From: Mesostigma viride | Lineage: Eukaryota > Streptophyta > Mesostigmatophyceae > Mesostigmatales > Mesostigmataceae | Length of the DNA: 64,000 nucleotides | Reading direction: 5' to 3' | Assembly (NCBI GenBank): GCA_009746045.1 | Contig: RPFO01000104.1 | Location: 3,656,034 to 3,720,033, forward strand | Shown: positions 58,334-64,000 of the stretch, piece after piece | Layout: the number at the start of each line of letters is the position of its first letter | Position numbering within the stretch: position 1 is the first letter of the stretch | Notes under the pieces: model-generated | Database searches by the model: none | What the model was told of the DNA's origin: nothing | What the model saw: only the letters and a program-made list of their open reading frames with translations | Made by a program: the position numbers and the translations under genes

Positions 58334-59864
58334 ATGAAGGTGCACCACGCCGTCTTCTTCCAGGTACAGGGCAACACAGAGACCTGGTTGTCCTACCGGA
58401 CCACGGAGTCCCAAAAGACGCCGTGGCAGCCCGCGGGGACTCGACAGGAAGGCGCGCCACGGTGCGGGAAGGCGATGACACAGCCATACAGGTTTGATGC
58501 GGAGGGGCGGCCGCTGTTTGGCGTCCGACTTGTGGATCCAGACCGCATTCCGATGTTGCAGGACACCCCAGCCTTCGCACCATTGAACATGGAGTTTCTG
58601 GGGAAGGAGCTGGAGTCGATCAAAACAAGGGTCGAGAAGTTGCCCCATGGCATCTGGCAGTGGTACTTTCCGCCCGACACCATCAAGCCAAACAAGGCCT
58701 TTTTTCGCAAGTCAAGTCCCACATGCCCCTGAGGAGGTGCCTGAGGAGTGGCGCCCTTTGCCGTGGCCATCTCGCGCGGACATCTCCGCCCTGCGTGAGC
58801 ACGATGCAGCGCCTGAACCACCACCGACGCAAGAAGAGCACTTCATGGCGTTGGTCGACGCAGAGGCGGTGCGCGTCACCCCGCTGGTAGACCGAGTTCG
58901 TCATGATGGCCACACACAGCAGGAATGGGCGGCAGAAGACAGGGCCATGGCAGCCAAGGTCGCTTACTTGAAGCGCATGCAAGGCGTTGAGAAAGGCTCC
59001 GCTGTTCTATACTGGCACCCTTCAGCTGGTATTCTCTGCAACTCGAAGCTCACGTGGACTCCAGTCCTCGTTGGCATCATCAAGGAGGTGGTTGCGAAGG
59101 AGGATGGCGGCCAACCTTCTATTGAGCTCTTTGTATACCGCGCTAAGCATTTGCATGACACGTGGCACCCGTGGAATACAGACATTGCGCAATGGCCCCA
59201 TCCGCCAACCACTGCGGCGCACACGGTGATCATCACCGCCTCAGACCTCGTCTTGACACAAGTGGTGGGCAAGCGAGGTCAGCCGCCCCATGGAGTCTCC
59301 TTGGGTGCGAACAAAAAGCTCACCAAGGAGTGCCTAAAGGCGCTGAAGGAGGTGCCCTATGACGCGGAACACCCGGTCGTGAAGTGGCAAGATGCTGAAT
59401 GCTCGAAGGGCATCGTCGGCATGGCGAAGGCATGCTGGGAAGGCGTAACGCTGCAGGTCAAGAGTGGCAGCCGCAACCTCGTAGGGCAAGTCGTGTGTCA
59501 TTGGGCGTCGGAGCGTGTGACATCCGCGGACGGTCGCACCGAAAGCCGGGACGGCAGGTACCATGGTCGTGTCGCTGTTGTCGACACGCAAAACGACATG
59601 GTAGCCATGTACTGGGGTGCCCGTTGGGAGGAGGACGCGGTTTCTTGCGTGCCTCTCCACGAGCTGGAGGCACAGATCTGCGGGTGCCCCGGTGTGGTCG
59701 TCCCTGCGTTGCAAGCGCCGGATATCACCCTGGCCGAGGCTCGATTGCGCGAGATGGTTCCACCCAGCGACGTTGTGGCGGAGAACAACAACGCAGGCGC
59801 CTCCCGGCGTCGGAAGCGAGCGCTCATCCTTGCCGATGACGATGACGACGACGACGACTGCTGA
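58334..59864 (+). CDS. Unrecognised protein gene inside the 9.35-kb insertion
   Basis: Starting at ATG 58334, or at an acceptor (TTCTTCCAG) just after it, one frame reads to about 58730 (ETWLSYRTTESQKTPWQPAG, LPHGIWQWYFPPDTIKP) and a second overlapping frame continues to TGA at 59862-59864. Together they would give about 500 residues. The second part has EEVPEEWRPLPWPSRADISA, YWHPSAGILCNSKLTWTPVL, ELFVYRAKHLHDTWHPW and an acidic end (ADDDDDDDD) after a basic stretch (RRRKRA). The region from YWHPSAG to HTVIITASDLV alternates Trp/Tyr and Val like a beta-rich reader or BAH-like fold, but this is a guess. The frame change is either a small intron or one break. No known family, capsid, polymerase or transposase motif is recognised. 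Confidence 0.55.
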
Positions 59865-60260
59865 AGCGCAAGCAGCGTTGTTGTCATTGAGCTGCTCATG
59901 TGCTGCTGCTGCTGCTGTGCTGCCATGCTACTGCTGCTGCATTGCTGCCGTGCTGCTGCTGTGCTATTGTGCTGATGTGTTGCTGCATTGCTGCCGTGCC
60001 GCTGATGTATTGCTGTCGTGCTGCTGTGTTGATGCACTGCTGCATTGCTGCCGTGCTGCTGAGCTAGTACTGCCTATTAGTGAATTTCCTATCAATGGAC
60101 TATAGTCCACTGATAGGAAATTCAGGAATCGGCATACTAAGTTGCTGCTGCGCTGACTTGTGCTCCTGCTATGCGGCCGTGTTGATGTGCTACAGTTGTG
60201 CTGCTGCTGTGCTACGGTCATGCTGCTGCTGTGTTGCTGGGCTGATGTGTTGTTGCATTG
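59865..60260. repeat. CTG/GCTGTGCTGC-rich degenerate repeat with an embedded palindrome
   Basis: Downstream of the unrecognised gene, units such as GCTGCCGTGCTGCTG, ATTGCTGCC and GATGTGTTGCTGC recur irregularly. It is split by the palindrome at 60082-60123. No coding signal. Confidence 0.75.
60082..60123. repeat. 42-bp near-perfect palindrome
   Basis: GAATTTCCTATCAATGGACT is followed at once by its reverse complement with a single A/G mismatch, with no loop. It is an AT-leaning hairpin in a GC-rich repeat. It could be a cruciform, a terminator-like hairpin or a foldback footprint. Confidence 0.88.
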
Positions 60261-61205
60261 ATGTAGTGGCTATTGTTCCGCTACTACAATTTGCTACTGA
60301 TGCCGCTGCTGGTGCTTTTTTGCATGTCAGTGCCCGCTATGTTCACACCACTGTTGCCGCGGTTGGTATCGCGTGATTTCCACCGGTTGTGCGTTGACAT
60401 GTGTTACTCATGCATTTCCCCCTATATTTGGTAGCACGCGGTTTCGCGTTAGTTAGGTGCAGACAGCTGCATGTAGACAAACATCTTGTTTAAGTCGGTC
60501 AATTAACTGTTCTTGACGCATCATGGTCCAAGTCGACCGACCTGTAGGGACCAGTAGAGCAATTGTCTAGGAGAAAGAGCGTGATCGCTGCAGAAGCCGC
60601 GTGGCAGCCGTGGCTGCACCTGTAGTACGACCTGCATATATATTTTAAAAATATAATTACTTACAGCAGAGTAAAATCACTCAAACCAAAGCAAACGACC
60701 TGCATATATATGGATACTGTATTTGGATACTGGGTTGTTTATCAATTCTGGTTTTAATTTATTTAGTGTACCTGGTGTTGGCATGCCAACTCAGTGCTAA
60801 ACTACTTTATGCACAATGATGCAACTTGATGCTATAGTGACGTGCCACGATGTAACTTTATTAACTTCACCATTAGTCATGGGGTCAATAGGATTGCTCA
60901 TTATGCCATGTTAACATGAACCATGGGTTACGTAATAGTGAAAACAGTAATCATGATGCTCCACTTGAAGTCTCCAACATGGTCATGTTTGGAATTTTAT
61001 TGATCATACTTACAATATATGAAAAGAGACAACAAACGTGGAAGCATGGCACGCCGAGGCCGATAATATATGTGTGAAATATGAAAAGAGACAACATCTT
61101 TGGCAAGCATGATCATATCATGCTTGCCAAACATATTAATGATATCGACCATGTCCAGAAACCATGTTTGCCAATGGTGCATTTAGGATACATTTGAAGC
61201 CGTGC
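60261..61205. other. Right flank of the insertion, no gene seen
   Basis: AT-rich sequence with a direct repeat of ATGAAAAGAGACAACA at 61019 and 61081, and an imperfect inverted pair around CATGATCATATCATGCTTG near 61108-61130. No protein-like frame is seen on either strand. Confidence 0.45.
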
Positions 61206-61238
61206 AAATGTATCCTAATCCGGTAAAACCACCCCTTG

Positions 61239-64000
61239 ACATCCATGTACGTAGGCCAGCCATGGAGACACCATGGGAGCCTGAATCCTCCTCATTAATT
61301 ACATAAATGCCAACCATGTACGTAGACAAGCCATGATGACCCCATGGGAGCCTGAATCCTCATCATTAATTACATAAATGCCATCCATGTAAGTAGACGG
61401 GCCATGATGACACCATGGGAGCCTGAATCCTCCTCATTAATTACATAAATGCCAACCATGTACGTAGACAAGCCATGATGACACCATGGGAGCCTGAATC
61501 CTCATCATTAATTACATAAATGCCATCCATGTACGTAGACGGGCCATGATGACACCATGGGAGCCTGAATCCTCATCATTAATTACATAAATGCCATTCA
61601 TGTACGTAGGCCAGCCATGGAGACACCATGGGAGCCTGAATCCTCATCATTAATTACATACATGCCAACAATGTAGGTAGACAAGCCATGATGACACCAT
61701 GGGAGCCTGAATCCTCATCATTTATTTTATGAGACATCCATGTACGTAGACAAGCCATGATGACACCATGGGAGCCTGAATCCTCATCATTTACTATTCC
61801 TTGACATCCATGTACGTAGACGGGCCATGATGACACCATGGGAGCCTGAATCCTCATCATTTACTATTCCTTGACATCCATGTACGTAGGCCAGCCATGA
61901 TGACACCAATGGAGCCTGAATCCTCTTCATTTTCTTAATGAGAGGATTCAGGTTACATAAATGCCAACCATGTAGGTAGACAAGCCATGATGACACCATG
62001 GGAGCCTGAATCCTCATCATTTACTATTCCTTGACATCCATGTACGTAGGCCAGCCATGGAGACACCATGGGAGCCTGAATCCTCCTCATTAATTACATA
62101 AATGCCAACCATGTACGTAGACAAGCCATGATGACCCCATGGGAGCCTGAATCCTCATCATTAATTACATAAATGCCATCCATGTAAGTAGACGGCCATG
62201 ATGACACCATGGGAGCCTGAATCCTCCTCATTAATTACATAAATGCCAACCATGTACGTAGACAAGCCATGATGACACCATGGGAGCCTGAATCCTCATC
62301 ATTAATTACATAAATGCCATCCATGTACGTAGACGGGCCATTGATGACACCATGGGAGCCTGAATCCTCATCATTAATTACATAAATGCCATTCATGTAC
62401 GTAGGCCAGCCATGGAGACACCATGGGAGCCTGAATCCTCATCATTAATTACATACATGCCAACAATGTAGGTAGACAAGCCATGATGACACCATGGGAG
62501 CCTGAATCCTCATCATTTATTTTATGAGACATCCATGTACGTAGGCCAGCCATGATGACACCATGGGAGCCTGAATCCTCATCATTAATTACATAAATGC
62601 CAACCATGTACGTAGGCCAGCCATGATGACACCATGGGAGCCTGAATCCTCCTCATTAATTACATACATGCCATCCATGTACGTACACGGGCCATGATGA
62701 CACCATGGGAGCCTGAATCCTCCTCATTTACTATTCCTTGACATCCATGTACGTAGACGGGCCATGATGACACCATGGGAGCCTGAATCCTCATCATTTT
62801 TTTTCTTTGACATCCATGTACATACGTAGGCCAGCCATGATGACACCAATGGAGCCTGAATCCTCATCATTAATTACATACATAAATGCCATGATCATCA
62901 ATGACCCCATGGGAGCCTGAATCCTCATCATTAAATACATAAATGCCACGGTCCATGTACGTAGACGGGCCATGATGACACCAATGGAGCTGAATCCTCA
63001 TCATTAATTACATAAATGCCAACCATGTACATACACGGGCAATGATGACACCATGGGAGCCTGAATCCTCATCATTAATTACATAATGCCAACCATGTAC
63101 GTAGGCCAGCCATGATGACACTATGGGAGCCTGAATCCTCATCATTAATTTCATACATGCCAACAACACGTAGACGGGCCATAATGACACCACGGGAGCC
63201 TGAATCCTCATCATTTTTTTTTTCTTTGACATCCATGTACGTAGGCCAGCCATGATGACACCATGGGAGCCTGAATCCTCATCATTTTTTTTCTGAGACA
63301 TCCATGTACGTAGGCCAGCCATGATGACACCATGGAGCCTGATCCTCATCATTAAATACATACATGCCATCCATGTACGTAGACAGGCCATGATGACACC
63401 ATGGGAGCCTGAATCCTCATCATTTACTATTCCTTGACATCCATGTACGTAGACGGGCCATGATGACACCATGGGAGCCTGAATCCTCATCATTTTTTTT
63501 TTCTTTGACATCCATGTACATACGTAGGCCAGCCATGATGACACCAATGGAGCCTGAATTCTCATCATTAATTACATACATGCCATCCATGTACGTAGAC
63601 AGGCCATGACATCTGACACCATGGGAGCCTGAATCCTCATCATTTACTATTCCTTGACATCCATGTACGTAGACGGGCCATGATGACACCATGGGAGCCT
63701 GAATCCTCATCATTTTTTTTTCTTTGACATCCATGTACATACGTAGGCAGCCATTGATGACACCAATGGAGCCTGAATCCTCATCATTAATTACATACAT
63801 AAATGCCAACCATGTACATACACGGCAATGATGACACCAATGGAGCCTGAATCCTCATCATTAATTACATAAATGGCAACCATGTACATACACGGCAATG
63901 ATGACACCATGGAGCCTGATCCTCAATCATTTTTTTTCTCTTTGACATCCATGTACATACGTAGGCCAGCCATTGATGACAACCAATGGAGCCTGAATTC
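61239..64000. repeat. About 71-bp satellite array, right block
   Basis: The same satellite family as at 49.6-51.9 kb, continuing past the window end (about 38 units). 62,770-63,960 reproduces the order of unit types seen at 50,275-51,450, so the two share a higher-order block. Towards the end many units have single-base losses (ATGGAGCCTGATCCTC, ACACGGCAATG). Confidence 0.95.

Larger units (their letters stand above)
51884..61233. mobile_element. 9.35-kb TIR-bounded insertion inside the satellite array
   Basis: The left edge begins GGTGGTTTTACCGGATT and the right edge ends with its reverse complement; the perfect inverted match is 28 bp (51884-51911 and 61206-61233). CCTTG directly precedes the left edge (51879-51883) and follows the right edge (61234-61238); in intact array units this occurs once, in TATTCCTTGACATCC, so it is a target duplication. 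Satellite sequence continues on both sides. Near the right end there is an inner inverted copy of AGGATACATTTG. Contents: an unplaced terminal exon, a poly-Gln protein gene, minisatellites, two CFAP299 exons and a 1.5-kb unrecognised gene. No known transposase is recognised, so the family is left open; it behaves like a large cut-and-paste DNA element. Confidence 0.85.

Noticed and set aside
57259-58377. Overlapping frames of about 350-450 codons on both strands in the GC-rich minisatellite
   Set aside because: Stops are rare at more than 80% G+C, and every frame is about equally open.

Overview
This is nuclear DNA from a eukaryote with spliceosomal introns (GT-AG, donors mostly GTGAGN/GTAGGN). 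The gene set suggests a flagellated photosynthetic protist, most likely a green alga of the prasinophyte or streptophyte kind: a plant-type NDUFB10, a plant-like small J-domain protein, exons of the cilium protein CFAP299, and LINE pieces of the kind common in green algae. The species cannot be named from the sequence. Exons are GC-rich, introns are long, and tandem repeats are very abundant.

Layout. 1-3.3 kb: a probable 3' exon of an unrecognised gene, gene-poor DNA, then NDUFB10 on the minus strand. 4.3-21.0 kb: a complete MLH1 mismatch-repair gene (14 exons, plus strand, about 861 aa), divergent from NDUFB10, with mariner-like MITEs, a TIR element holding a LINE fragment and many repeats in its introns. 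21-22.9 kb: LINE debris. 23.0-34.3 kb (minus): a large gene of 8 coding pieces in 7 exons or more, about 1746 aa, with a signal peptide and two glycosyltransferase-25 domains joined by a long low-complexity linker. 35.5-38.2 kb (plus): a five-exon J-domain protein. 39.9 kb: a small tail-anchored protein. 40.8-41.7 kb: a LINE reverse-transcriptase fragment. 42.3-45.8 kb (minus): a DDE-transposase-like gene with an array of a near-palindromic 18-mer upstream. 48.7-49.3 kb: a minisatellite. 49.6-64 kb: a roughly 71-bp satellite array split by a 9.35-kb segment (51,884-61,233) that has 28-bp terminal inverted repeats and a 5-bp target duplication. That segment carries two unrecognised genes, several minisatellites and two exons of CFAP299.

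The most striking structure is a recurring relation between exons and their introns. At many junctions in MLH1, the GT25 gene, the J-domain gene and the transposase-like gene, the intron next to an exon contains several degenerate copies of that exon's own splice junction (the last 15-40 exon bases plus the donor, or the acceptor tract plus the first 15-40 exon bases), often at a regular spacing of about 72-105 bp. Acceptor-side copies lie upstream of the exon and donor-side copies downstream. I call these exon-boundary echo arrays. They look like intron growth by repeated tandem duplication of splice junctions and would present many decoy splice sites. Exon boundaries given here were set by reading-frame phase and similarity to known families; all phases close, but none has been checked against transcripts.
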